This document shows positions 25,518 to 33,932 of a DNA stretch of 64,000 nucleotides, one piece after another. The DNA is from Oscillospiraceae bacterium (GTDB lineage Bacteria > Bacillota > Clostridia > Oscillospirales > Ruminococcaceae), in contig SVMR01000011.1 in the NCBI GenBank assembly GCA_015067315.1, positions 1 through 64,000 on the forward strand, in the 5' to 3' direction. Under the pieces are notes generated by a model that ran no database searches, was not told where the DNA came from, and saw only the letters and a list, made by a program, of their open reading frames with translations. The stretch's first letter is position 1, and each line of letters starts with the position of its first letter. The position numbers were made by a program, and so were the translations under genes.

Positions 25518-28500
25518 ATGCTGTCAAAATTCAGCGTTAAAAAACCATATACTGTTTTTGTCGGAATTGTTGCAATAATTGTTCTCGGTGTCGTTTCGTT
25601 TTTAAAACTGACTCCGGATCTTCTTCCGAATATTGATTTTCCCTATGTAATAATCACGACAACATATGTGGGCGCTTCTCCGGAGGAAGTTGAAAACACC
25701 GTTACAAGACCCATTGAACAAAGCATGGCAAGGCTTGATAATATAAACAGCATTTCCTCAACTTCTGCGGAAAACTATTCAATGGTAATGCTTGAATTCA
25801 TCGACGGAACCGACCTTGGAACGGCGTCAATCGATATCACAAACGCTATAGGTCAGCTTGAATCCGGCTGGAGCGATTCGGTCGGAACGCCGATTATACT
25901 TAAAATTAACCCGAATATGCTTTCAACGGCCGTTGTTGCGGTAAGTATGGAAGGTTATGAGGAACATGAACTTACTTCCTTCATCAACGATACTCTGCTG
26001 ACCCAGCTTGAAAGTGTTGAAGGCGTTGCTTCCGTAACCGCAAGCGGAATGATTGAAAACAGCGTCGAAGTAAGAATTTCCGAAGAAAAGCTTGAACTTT
26101 TAAATAAACGCATAGAAAAAGAAATAATAAAACAGTTCGATGAGGCATACGGCGAAATTGAAAATGCCGAAAAACAGCTTGCGGACGGAAAAGAAGCGAT
26201 TGCCGCGGGAACCCTTGAACTTGAAAAGGGAAGAAAGGAACTTGATTCCGCGAAGAAAGATGCTGAAAAACAGCTTAAGGAAGCCGCCGCACAGCTTTCT
26301 TCCGCCCAGGCGGAACTCAACGCCGCAAGAAAGGAACTCGATTCCGCAAAAGAAGAACTCATCAACCAAAAAGAAGCTCTTTACGATGCCTATGAACAGA
26401 TGCTTGCGCTTAAAGTGACTGTTGCGGGTCTTGAACAAAGCAAACTTATGCTTGAAAGCGCCCTTGCATCCCTTAAATCCATAGAAAGCTACGTTCTTTC
26501 CGGAGAATTAAGCACCGAGGAAATTGACAGGATTATTTCCGAAATGACCGGCGGGGAATATACGTCCCTCGGACTTCTTCAGGCGGGAATCGCAACCATC
26601 GAAAGCGGAATTGCCGAAATAGATTCCTTCCTCGAAACAACCGATTCAACCCTCCGGGAACAGGGTTACAGCATCGATACGATAGATCAGGCCATAAGCG
26701 ATATTGAAGAAGGTATAGCCATGATCGATACTTATTATGCCGAAATCGAAAACGGATACGCCCAGCTTGATTCCGCCCAGTCCATGATAAACCAGGGAAA
26801 AGCCGCCCTTGCCGCAGGCGAAGCCGAAGCCGCAAAACAGTTTGCGGATGCCGAAAAAGCAATTACCGAAGGAGCGGCGCAGCTTTCCTCCTCTTCCGCG
26901 CAGATTAAAAAGGCGGAAGAAGAACTTGAAGCGGGCAAAGAACAGATCGACGCCGCCATTGAGGAAGCGCTTAAAGCGGTAAAAGTTGACGAGATGATAA
27001 ATCTTGAAATGGTAGCTACAATTTTCTATGCCCAGCATTTTGAAATGCCCGCAGGATACGTCAAAGAAGGGGAAAATTCCGTTCTTGTAAAAGTCGGCGA
27101 TAAATTCGATTCCGTTGAAAACCTCGGCGAAATGGTTCTTTTCGATATGGGAATCGAAGGGATCAACCCGGTAATTCTTTCCGACGTTGCGGATATCGTT
27201 TATACCGACAACTCCGACGAAAGCTTTGCAAGCGTTGACGGAAAAAGAGGCGTTATTCTTTCCTTCGCAAAACAGTCCAACTATTCAACCGCGGAAGTTT
27301 CCGATGCCCTCAGCGAAAGACTTTCGGAACTTGAAGAAAAATATGAAGGCCTTGAATTTTCCGCCCTCATGGATCAGGGAGATTATATCGATATCATAAT
27401 CGGTTCCGTATTGGAAAATATCGTAATCGGCGCCGTTCTTGCAATCATAATTCTTATAATATTCCTTAAAAATATAAAACCGACCTTTATGATTGCCCTC
27501 AGCATTCCCATAAGCGTTGTTTTCGCGATTGTTCTGATGTATTTTTCCGGAGTTACCATGAACGTAATTTCCCTTGCGGGTCTTGCGGCGGGAATAGGAA
27601 TGCTTGTTGACAACTCCATAGTTGTAATCGAAAATATTTACAGGCTCAGAAGCCTTGGACTTTCCCCGATAAAATCCGCTGTTTCCGGCGCTTCCCAGGT
27701 TGCGGGCGCAATCACTTCCTCAACTCTCACAACTGTCTGCGTTTTTCTTCCGATTGTTTTTGTCGAAGGACTTACAAGACAGCTTTTCCAGGATATGGCT
27801 CTCACCATTGCCTATTCTCTTCTTGCAAGCCTTATAATTGCGCTTACCCTTATTCCCGCAATGGCTCCGGCGGTTCTTAAAAACGTTAAGGAAAAATCTT
27901 CCGACGAAGGAAAGATTATGCGTAAATACGAAAAAATAATTGAATTTGCGCTTAATAAAAAAGCTCTTGTGCTTATTCTTGCCGTTGTTCTTCTTGGAAC
28001 AAGTGCTTTTGCCTGCATAAACCGCGGATTTATCTTTATGCCGAATTTTGAATCCAACCAGCTTACCGTTACAATAAATCTTCCGGAAGGTTCAACCATC
28101 CATGATACCGAAGCGCTCTGCAAGGATTTTGAAACGGAAGTTAGCGAAATCGAAGGCGTTGAAACAATCGGAACAATGCTTTCCGGCGGCGTTTCAAGCA
28201 TGATAGGAATGTCCATGGGCGGAAGTTCCGACGTAACCTCCGCATCCGCATACGTTCTTCTTGACAGCGAAGGGGAAAAATATGCCGCGGAAATCACCGA
28301 TAAAATAAACGATATCGCAAAGGATTATTCCGACAGAGCGGAAATTTCCGTTTCCGGCGGAATGATGGATATGATGAGCGTCCTCACCGGAACAGGCGTT
28401 ACAATAAACGTCTATGGCGAAGATCTTGAGGATATTGCTTTTGTCGCCGCGGAAATCGGCGAAATAATAAAAGAGGTTGAGGGAATTTCCTATGTTTCCT

Positions 28501-29510
28501 CCGGCGAGGAAAAAACCGAACCGACAATCAACATAAGCGTCGATAAAGATGCGGCAATGAAAAAAGGTCTTACCGTTGCCCAGATTTTGCAGGAAATTGC
28601 GGTAAATCTTACAAAAAGCGCAACTGCGGCTACCGTTGAAACAAAAAACGGCGATTATGATATAATTGTGGTATCTGAAAAGGCAGAAGACTTTACACGC
28701 AAGGATCTTGAAAATTACGTCTTCGAAGTCCAGAAACAGGACGGAACAACGGAAGAAGTAAAGCTCAATGAAATTGCAAGGATCCTTGACGGAAGAACCC
28801 TTTCCACAATAAACAGAAGCGCCCAGAGAAGATATCTCAGCGTTACGGCGGGAATTGACGAAGAAAGCAACGTAACCCTTGTTACAGCCGCCGTTCAGGA
28901 AGCCCTTGCGGATTATAAGGCTCCGGAAGGAACAACTTTTGAATTTTCCGGCGAAAACGAAGCGATTATGGAAGCAATCTGGGAACTTTTAAAAATGCTT
29001 TTAATCGGCATTATCCTTGTTTACCTTATAATGGTTGCCCAGTTCCAGTCCCTGCGTTCTCCGTTCATTGTAATGTTCACAATTCCTCTTGCGTTCACCG
29101 GCGCGTTTATTGCCCTTATGATTTGGGGAATTGAAATAAGCGTTGTTGCAATGATAGGTCTTGTAATGCTTGTGGGTATTATAGTCAACAACGGAATCGT
29201 TCTTGTTGACTACATTAATCAGCTTCGCGAAGAGGGAAAAGAACGCAGAGAAGCAATTATCGAAGCCTGCAAAACAAGGCTCCGTCCGATTTTTATGACC
29301 GCTCTCACAACAATTCTTGCCCTTGTTCCGATTGCTATCGGTTCCGGATTCGGCGCAAGCCTTATCCAGCCCGTTGCGGTCTGCTGCATCGGCGGACTTC
29401 TTTATGCAACCGTTATGACCCTTCTTGTAATTCCGGTTATGTATGAAATTCTTTCAAGAAAAGAAATGAGAATTATAAGCAAGGAAGACCTTGAAATTTC
29501 GGATCTTTGA
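25518..29510 (+). CDS. RND-superfamily (AcrB/HAE-like) exporter with coiled-coil insertion
   Basis: This 1330-aa permease has the RND repeat: N-terminal helix (about 12-32), first porter domain, helices 2-6 (about 635-800, with GMLVDNSIVVIENIYRLR, the D of the proton relay), second porter domain, and the C-terminal helix bundle (about 1155-1310, with IGLVMLVGIIVNNGIVLVD). AcrB-type proteins have about 1040 residues. The excess is one insertion in the first extracellular loop (about residues 195-495), rich in A, E, K, L and Q heptads such as EKQLKEAAAQLSSAQAEL, a long coiled coil. No membrane-fusion or outer-membrane partner is encoded nearby. In a Gram-positive cell the insertion may replace the adaptor and protrude through the wall. 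Substrate unknown. Confidence 0.92.
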   Translation: MLSKFSVKKPYTVFVGIVAIIVLGVVSFLKLTPDLLPNIDFPYVIITTTYVGASPEEVENTVTRPIEQSMARLDNINSISSTSAENYSMVMLEFIDGTDLGTASIDITNAIGQLESGWSDSVGTPIILKINPNMLSTAVVAVSMEGYEEHELTSFINDTLLTQLESVEGVASVTASGMIENSVEVRISEEKLELLNKRIEKEIIKQFDEAYGEIENAEKQLADGKEAIAAGTLELEKGRKELDSAKKDAEKQLKEAAAQLSSAQAELNAARKELDSAKEELINQKEALYDAYEQMLALKVTVAGLEQSKLMLESALASLKSIESYVLSGELSTEEIDRIISEMTGGEYTSLGLLQAGIATIESGIAEIDSFLETTDSTLREQGYSIDTIDQAISDIEEGIAMIDTYYAEIENGYAQLDSAQSMINQGKAALAAGEAEAAKQFADAEKAITEGAAQLSSSSAQIKKAEEELEAGKEQIDAAIEEALKAVKVDEMINLEMVATIFYAQHFEMPAGYVKEGENSVLVKVGDKFDSVENLGEMVLFDMGIEGINPVILSDVADIVYTDNSDESFASVDGKRGVILSFAKQSNYSTAEVSDALSERLSELEEKYEGLEFSALMDQGDYIDIIIGSVLENIVIGAVLAIIILIIFLKNIKPTFMIALSIPISVVFAIVLMYFSGVTMNVISLAGLAAGIGMLVDNSIVVIENIYRLRSLGLSPIKSAVSGASQVAGAITSSTLTTVCVFLPIVFVEGLTRQLFQDMALTIAYSLLASLIIALTLIPAMAPAVLKNVKEKSSDEGKIMRKYEKIIEFALNKKALVLILAVVLLGTSAFACINRGFIFMPNFESNQLTVTINLPEGSTIHDTEALCKDFETEVSEIEGVETIGTMLSGGVSSMIGMSMGGSSDVTSASAYVLLDSEGEKYAAEITDKINDIAKDYSDRAEISVSGGMMDMMSVLTGTGVTINVYGEDLEDIAFVAAEIGEIIKEVEGISYVSSGEEKTEPTINISVDKDAAMKKGLTVAQILQEIAVNLTKSATAATVETKNGDYDIIVVSEKAEDFTRKDLENYVFEVQKQDGTTEEVKLNEIARILDGRTLSTINRSAQRRYLSVTAGIDEESNVTLVTAAVQEALADYKAPEGTTFEFSGENEAIMEAIWELLKMLLIGIILVYLIMVAQFQSLRSPFIVMFTIPLAFTGAFIALMIWGIEISVVAMIGLVMLVGIIVNNGIVLVDYINQLREEGKERREAIIEACKTRLRPIFMTALTTILALVPIAIGSGFGASLIQPVAVCCIGGLLYATVMTLLVIPVMYEILSRKEMRIISKEDLEISDL

Positions 29511-29550
29511 TGATATGATAATGACAAACCATAAAAATCCAATAAGCCAT

Positions 29551-29665
29551 CGGAGGACAGCGCACCGTAGTGCAGGGGATAGTAAACTTAATGTTTGCAG
29601 GCCGCCTGTCAGATAAGATGTCGGGTGAGCCCGGTTATTGCAAAACGCAATAGCCGGGCTTTTTT
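29551..29665 (+). ncRNA. Candidate riboswitch or attenuator leader of the GNAT gene
   Basis: A 5-bp stem (GACAG 29556-29560 with CTGTC 29606-29610) encloses two hairpins, GCAC-CGTA-GTGC (29562-29573) and GTAAAC-TTAAT-GTTTGC (29582-29598), i.e. a three-way-junction aptamer shape. Then comes a 14-bp intrinsic terminator (29628-29641 with 29647-29660, one G-U pair) with a T6 tail. CGGG-TGAG-CCCG (29622-29633) can form instead and would use the terminator's 5' arm. The terminator ends 5 bases before the AAGGAGGA of the GNAT gene. It matches no riboswitch family that I can name. Confidence 0.55.
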
Positions 29666-29685
29666 GTTTTAAGGAGGAAAAATAC

Positions 29686-30213
29686 ATGGAAAAAATTGAA
29701 TTGAGAATTTTAAAAGAAGAAGAAAAAGAATTTTTTATAAAAGACATACAGGCTGCCTTCAAAAAAGCGGCTGTTGAAGAATTCGGCGACGATGAAAAAG
29801 AGGTTATTCCGAGAGAAGACGTAATCCGTTCATTCGAGGAAAAAGGCGCGGAAAGTTATTTTATATTTTATGAAAATGAATATGTCGGAGGAACGGTTCT
29901 TAAAATCAACCGGGAAACAAATATAAACGAGCTGCAGCTTTTATATATCAATATCGAATATCACAGCAAGGGAATAGGAACAGAAGCATGGAGGGCCATT
30001 GAGGAGCTTCATCCGGAAACGAAAATCTGGGAAACTTGCACTCCTTATTTTGAAAAACGCAACATCAATTTTTATGTGAATAAATGCGGATTTCATATTG
30101 TTGAATTTTATAATCAATATCATAAAGACCCGAACGAAACTGAAGAATATGCGGATGAAAATCCGGGCAATGCGGGCCTTGATATGATGTTCCGTTTTGA
30201 AAAAATTATGTGA
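29686..30213 (+). CDS. GNAT-family N-acetyltransferase under leader-RNA control
   Basis: This 175-aa protein starts at the ATG at 29686 with AAGGAGGAAAAATAC upstream. It shows the GNAT core: YFIFYENEYVGGTVLKIN, NELQLLYINIEYHSKGIG (the acetyl-CoA loop; S-K-G-I-G matches the R/Q-x-x-G-x-G/A turn) and NFYVNKCGFHIVEFYNQYH. The substrate is unknown. The strong terminator and aptamer-like RNA immediately upstream suggest that the substrate or a related metabolite controls its expression. Confidence 0.88.
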   Translation: MEKIELRILKEEEKEFFIKDIQAAFKKAAVEEFGDDEKEVIPREDVIRSFEEKGAESYFIFYENEYVGGTVLKINRETNINELQLLYINIEYHSKGIGTEAWRAIEELHPETKIWETCTPYFEKRNINFYVNKCGFHIVEFYNQYHKDPNETEEYADENPGNAGLDMMFRFEKIM

Positions 30214-30279
30214 TTGTTGATAATATTTTCGTTTTGTGATAAAATCAAAACGGAATATCCTAAAAGGAGGATTTTGTTT

Positions 30280-30693
30280 ATGGATTATAAAAACCTTGTA
30301 AAAGAAGCCCTTGCCGCAAGAGAAATGGCATATATCCCTTATTCCGGTTTTGCGGTAGGCGCCGCTCTTTTGACCAAAGAAGGAAAAATCTATCGCGGAT
30401 GCAATATTGAAAACGCAGCTTTCGGACCGACCAACTGCGCGGAAAGAACCGCGTTTTTCAAGGCTGTCAGCGAAGGCGAAAGGAAATTTGCCGCAATCGC
30501 AATAGTCGGCGGCCCGAAGGACAATCTTCCTGCAGATTACTGCTATCCCTGCGGAGTCTGCCGCCAGGTTATGGCGGAATTCTGCTCCGATGATTTTATT
30601 GTTGTAATCGGAAAAACCGAAGATGATTTCAAAGTACACACCCTTGGGGAGGTCCTTCCTTTCACATTCAGAGAACCCGACCTTCATAAATAA
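30280..30693 (+). CDS. cdd: Cytidine deaminase
   Basis: This 137-aa enzyme has the zinc site NCAERTAFFKA (Cys, catalytic Glu) and PCGVCRQVM, plus YIPYSGFAVGAALL and GCNIENAAFGPTNC, all typical of homotetrameric bacterial Cdd, which converts cytidine and deoxycytidine to uridine and deoxyuridine. The start ATG follows AAAAGGAGG. The gene lies 66 bases after the GNAT and 20 bases before an ICMT-like gene. Confidence 0.96.
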   Translation: MDYKNLVKEALAAREMAYIPYSGFAVGAALLTKEGKIYRGCNIENAAFGPTNCAERTAFFKAVSEGERKFAAIAIVGGPKDNLPADYCYPCGVCRQVMAEFCSDDFIVVIGKTEDDFKVHTLGEVLPFTFREPDLHK

Positions 30694-30713
30694 AAGGGAA
30701 ATCGGGTGCTTTT

Positions 30714-31385
30714 ATGAACAAAGGTGCAGTAATTTATATTATAAGGCTTCTGACGGAACGCCTTATCGGAGCGGCTTTGTTCTGGGTCGGCGCCGGGAGC
30801 TTTGACCTTCGTTCCGGAATATTTTTCGCGGCTTATATTCTTGCCGCCTTTGTTTCCGGAATAATAATCTACCGGAAAAATCCGGAAACCCTTAAAGAAA
30901 GGGGAAAGGTGAATACCGATTCTCCGAAATGGGATAAAATCCTGCTTCTTGTTTTCTGGCTTTTTGCGTTCTTTGCCGTTTATTTTGCCGCGGGAAAAAC
31001 CGTTCCGCCCGGAAAAGAAATTAATTTTGATTATATTGCCGGAATGGTTATTTATTTTGTTTCGGTTGTTATAACGGTAAAAGCAATGCTTGAAAACACC
31101 TTTCTTGAATCAACGGCAAGGCTTCAGACCGACAGGAACCAAACGGTTATACAAACCGGACCCTATTCCGTTGTCCGCCATCCGACCTATTCGGCGGTTC
31201 TTCTTTGGTGCGCCGCGGTAAGATGCGTTTTTCCTTCGGCGGAGGTTTTGCTTCTTGCGCTTGCAATAGCGGTGGTTATTATTTTCAGAACGGAACTTGA
31301 GGACGATATGCTCAAAAAAGGCCTTCCCGGATATGAAGAATATTCAAAAAAAGTAAAATATCGCCTTATTCCTTTTGTATGGTGA
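30714..31385 (+). CDS. Isoprenylcysteine carboxyl methyltransferase-like membrane protein
   Basis: This 223-aa protein has six hydrophobic segments and the C-terminal ICMT/PEMT signature: TGPYSVVRHPTYSAVLLW (about residues 144-161), then RTELEDDMLKKGLPGYEEYS (about 192-211). These S-adenosylmethionine-binding motifs define the ICMT/NnrU/PEMT group. In bacteria such proteins methylate lipids or unknown substrates. It closes the cdd cluster and ends at the terminator at 31392. Confidence 0.88.
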   Translation: MNKGAVIYIIRLLTERLIGAALFWVGAGSFDLRSGIFFAAYILAAFVSGIIIYRKNPETLKERGKVNTDSPKWDKILLLVFWLFAFFAVYFAAGKTVPPGKEINFDYIAGMVIYFVSVVITVKAMLENTFLESTARLQTDRNQTVIQTGPYSVVRHPTYSAVLLWCAAVRCVFPSAEVLLLALAIAVVIIFRTELEDDMLKKGLPGYEEYSKKVKYRLIPFVW

Positions 31386-31391
31386 TTATTA

Positions 31392-31426
31392 AAAAACCCG
31401 TGCTCAAAATTTGAGCACGGGTTTTT
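31392..31426. terminator. Bidirectional terminator between convergent genes
   Basis: A nearly gapless palindrome: AAACCCGTGCTCAAA followed by its complement TTTGAGCACGGGTTT, with A5 and T5 tails. It serves the ICMT-like gene (plus) and the Cys-rich gene (minus). Confidence 0.9.
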
Positions 31427-31436
31427 CTTTTGAGCA

Positions 31437-32231
31437 TCAGCCGCATCCGCAGGAGCATACTCCGATTCCGTCCGTTTCTTCAAGACGCGGAGGGAAAAAT
31501 TCGCTTGTGGGGAATTTGATATGTTTGAATACTTCGCAAGGATCGTCGGTTGTTGTGACGCATTCTTTTCCGGGAATGCAGAAATCGTATGCGGGAACAA
31601 GCATCTGCACTCTCCGTTCAAGCTGAACGATTGTGAAAAGTCCGAGAGTGATAAGAACTTTTCTTCCGCAGGAAGGCACGACAAAATTTCCGTTGAAGCA
31701 GTTGGAAACGCATTCCGGAAAATTGAGTTCACATCCGCAGCAGTCGCATTCGCAGCATTCCGCAAGGCGGCTTGAAAGAACAATCGGTGAAACGGCCTGG
31801 ACAACCGCTCTCGGGCTGTCGGAAACATTTCCGCTTCCTCCGAAGGGCATTTCGGAGCTGAAAACTTTTACGTTTCCTTCGCTTCCGTAAAGAATTACCT
31901 TCTTCGAAAAGAAAGCAAGACCGGTGACGCTGTCGGCGGTCGAAACCGGGGTATAATATGCCGAAAGATTGACAAGGAAATAGAATGTCATATCAACGGA
32001 ATAAAAACCGCGGTTGAAAGGAATCGGTTCCACCTCAAGGAACACGTTAAGTACTTCAACGCTTTTTGCCTTAACGGTAAGCGCCCGGTCGATTTTTGCC
32101 TGCTCCGTTTCGGTAAAATAAACCTGGAGATCCTCGAGGCAATCTTTATCTGAACAAGAATCATAAATCCTTCCGGCATCAATGCAAACCGCCTCTTTAA
32201 AGGCATTGCCGGATGTCTTTTGCTCTGCCAT
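31437..32231 (-). CDS. Cysteine-rich protein of unknown function (264 aa)
   Basis: The start is ATG 32231 after ACAGGAGGAATTTT. The middle part (about residues 40-130) is beta-rich, with repeated VEVLNVFLEVEPIPF-like strands. A cysteine cluster, AECCECDCCGCEL (about 169-181), is followed by further Cys residues and the tail CSCGCG. I cannot place it in a named family with confidence. The cysteine pattern and beta-rich body suggest a cross-linked spore-coat or metal-binding protein; this is inference. No signal peptide is visible, which would suit a mother-cell-made coat protein. Confidence 0.7.
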   Translation of the reverse strand: MAEQKTSGNAFKEAVCIDAGRIYDSCSDKDCLEDLQVYFTETEQAKIDRALTVKAKSVEVLNVFLEVEPIPFNRGFYSVDMTFYFLVNLSAYYTPVSTADSVTGLAFFSKKVILYGSEGNVKVFSSEMPFGGSGNVSDSPRAVVQAVSPIVLSSRLAECCECDCCGCELNFPECVSNCFNGNFVVPSCGRKVLITLGLFTIVQLERRVQMLVPAYDFCIPGKECVTTTDDPCEVFKHIKFPTSEFFPPRLEETDGIGVCSCGCG

Positions 32232-32328
32232 AAAATTCCTCCTGTCATAAGTAATAAAGCTGTCTTCCTCCGCAAAAGAAGGCATACTTGTTATATTTTA
32301 TGAAAGAAGGCGTTTTTTGTTTACTTTT

Positions 32329-32574
32329 TTAAAACCTCATATCCAAAATAATATCTTCGATATGTAAAGGGCGAACCGAATTTTCCGCAAGGATTTTTAT
32401 TGCTTTTTCCGACTTTTCAATTCCGCAGCTTCCGAGGAAAACCGTTTCAAAATCTGTTTTTCCCTCAATCCGGGATTCTATGCAGTAATCGCTTCCTTCT
32501 TTTCCAAGATAATACACTATGTCAAAATTTCTGTCGGTTTCGCTTTTTGCTTTAAAAACAGCTTCATAAATCAT
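32329..32574 (-). CDS. DUF6514-like small protein (81 aa)
   Basis: ATG 32574 is chosen, with AGAGGAGGATTCATAAG upstream. The product reads MIYEAVFKAKSETDRNFDIV at its start and ends IEDIILDMRF, preceded by IKILAENSVRPLH, the layout of the small DUF6514 proteins of Clostridia (a short beta sheet followed by a helix and a P-x-H-L/I-x-D-V/I tail). Function unknown. It is monocistronic between the Cys-rich gene and the DUF1015 gene. Confidence 0.65.
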   Translation of the reverse strand: MIYEAVFKAKSETDRNFDIVYYLGKEGSDYCIESRIEGKTDFETVFLGSCGIEKSEKAIKILAENSVRPLHIEDIILDMRF

Positions 32575-32676
32575 CTTATGAATCCTCCTCTTTCCGGGAA
32601 TATCCCTTTGAAACAATTATAGAACCTTTTTTGCTTAAAAATCCAGCGGAAAAAACTGACTATTACAAAAAAGAAT

Positions 32677-32700
32677 AAAAGCGTGCCGAAGCACGCTTTT
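32677..32700 (-). terminator. Terminator of the serine operon (after the DUF1015 gene)
   Basis: AAAAGCGTGC pairs with GCACGCTTTT around CGAA, immediately downstream of the DUF1015 stop codon on the minus strand. Confidence 0.8.
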
Positions 32701-32702
32701 CT

Positions 32703-33875
32703 CTATCTTATTTTTCTTCCCTCGAGGTAATACCTTTTTTCAAAAGGATGTCCCATCGCAAAACTTTTGCGGACAAAAACGGTGTTGTTTTTAATAACTT
32801 CAAAAACGCTGTCGCGGTCGAATTCCCGGTAGCAAAAAGCGATGCAGCCCGGTTCTTTTCCAAGTTTTTCGCAGGTATCCGCGTCGTGAACGTATTCGAT
32901 TTTTGCTCCCGGATGGGATTCGAGCCAGCGGTCCAGAATCGGCTGTAATTCCTGCAAAGAGGGAAGCGCGGAAAGATTTATATCCATTTCGGAAAGCGCT
33001 TTTTCCGGGTCGGAAACGCCGGAAAGAAGGCGGTTCATGCATTCGTAAGGCATAGCCGGATCGTAAAGGTTGATTATTTCCGCAAGGCAGAATCTTGCCG
33101 GGTGGTTTTTCTGTTCTTCCGTGGAAAGGTTCTTTTTGATTTCTTCCCAATAGCATTTTGCGGTTGCAAAGGAATGGTTTCCGTCGCCCATTGCAAAACT
33201 GAAAGTTCCGCCGTTTTCGGTGAAAATTTCGTAAAGGATGTCGGCGATTTTTTGATAAAGTTCTTCGCTTTCGATTTTTGTTCCCTTGATATGTCCGCCG
33301 CCTTCCATTAAGTCGAAATCATAGATTTTCGGAAGACCGGAACATTCTTTCCGGAGCATCTTCATAAATTTATCCTGCTTATCAACAATAAGCATAAGAA
33401 CGTGCGGAAGTTCAAGGGGAGCCTGCTTCCGGATTTCGACTCTCGGCGCAACTCTTGTTATATCGGTGCGTTCGGTTACTTTTATAAGCTTATCCGAACC
33501 GGGGTTATAATCATACTGCTCAAGGTCAAAAGCCGCAACAAGACCGAATCTTGTTCCGTCGGGGGTATCCCTTTCGGTAAAAATGAAACCTTCGCCGATT
33601 TCCTCAAGAGTTCCGTCGGAAAGATATTTTTCCATTGCGTCGGCGCGTTTTTTATAATCCCTGTCGCCGGAAAGAAGCCACGCTTCCGGAAGGGTCATAT
33701 GCAGAGTGGAAGCGGATTCGCCAACATAAGTACGGACACGTTCCCAATATTCCGGCTGTGCCGCATATTGGTCGCAGGCAAGAACGGCGTATTTTGAATA
33801 ATCCGTTCCGGCTTTCGGCAAAAGGATATTCGGAATTTTAACGCCGAGTTTTGCAAGTTTTTCTGTGTAATCCAT
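32703..33875 (-). CDS. DUF1015-family protein
   Basis: This 390-aa protein has the conserved DUF1015 features: N-terminal ILLPKAGTDYSKYAVLACDQ, the central RTDITRVAPRVEIRKQAPLE and the strongly conserved FAMGDGNHSFATAKCYWE (about residues 232-249). The family is very often beside serA and serC and is thought to act in serine-related phosphate metabolism, but its reaction is unsettled. Here it follows serC and serA on the same strand in that order. Confidence 0.92.
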   Translation of the reverse strand: MDYTEKLAKLGVKIPNILLPKAGTDYSKYAVLACDQYAAQPEYWERVRTYVGESASTLHMTLPEAWLLSGDRDYKKRADAMEKYLSDGTLEEIGEGFIFTERDTPDGTRFGLVAAFDLEQYDYNPGSDKLIKVTERTDITRVAPRVEIRKQAPLELPHVLMLIVDKQDKFMKMLRKECSGLPKIYDFDLMEGGGHIKGTKIESEELYQKIADILYEIFTENGGTFSFAMGDGNHSFATAKCYWEEIKKNLSTEEQKNHPARFCLAEIINLYDPAMPYECMNRLLSGVSDPEKALSEMDINLSALPSLQELQPILDRWLESHPGAKIEYVHDADTCEKLGKEPGCIAFCYREFDRDSVFEVIKNNTVFVRKSFAMGHPFEKRYYLEGRKIR

Positions 33876-33893
33876 AAAAACCTCCTAAAAGGA

Positions 33894-33917
33894 AAGGCGG
33901 AACCAAAGTTCCGCCTT
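33894..33917. terminator. Hairpin between serA and the DUF1015 gene
   Basis: AAGGCGGAAC / GTTCCGCCTT, 10-bp stem around CAAA. The minus-strand tail is poor in T, so it may cause only partial termination within the serC-serA-DUF1015 unit. Confidence 0.55.
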
Positions 33918-33932
33918 GTTTTTTTTAAAATA

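Noticed and set aside
25955-26440. Minus-strand Ser-rich ORFs opposite the RND coiled coil
   Set aside because: They are mirror images of the Glu/Ala/Lys heptads in the RND gene, not independent genes.
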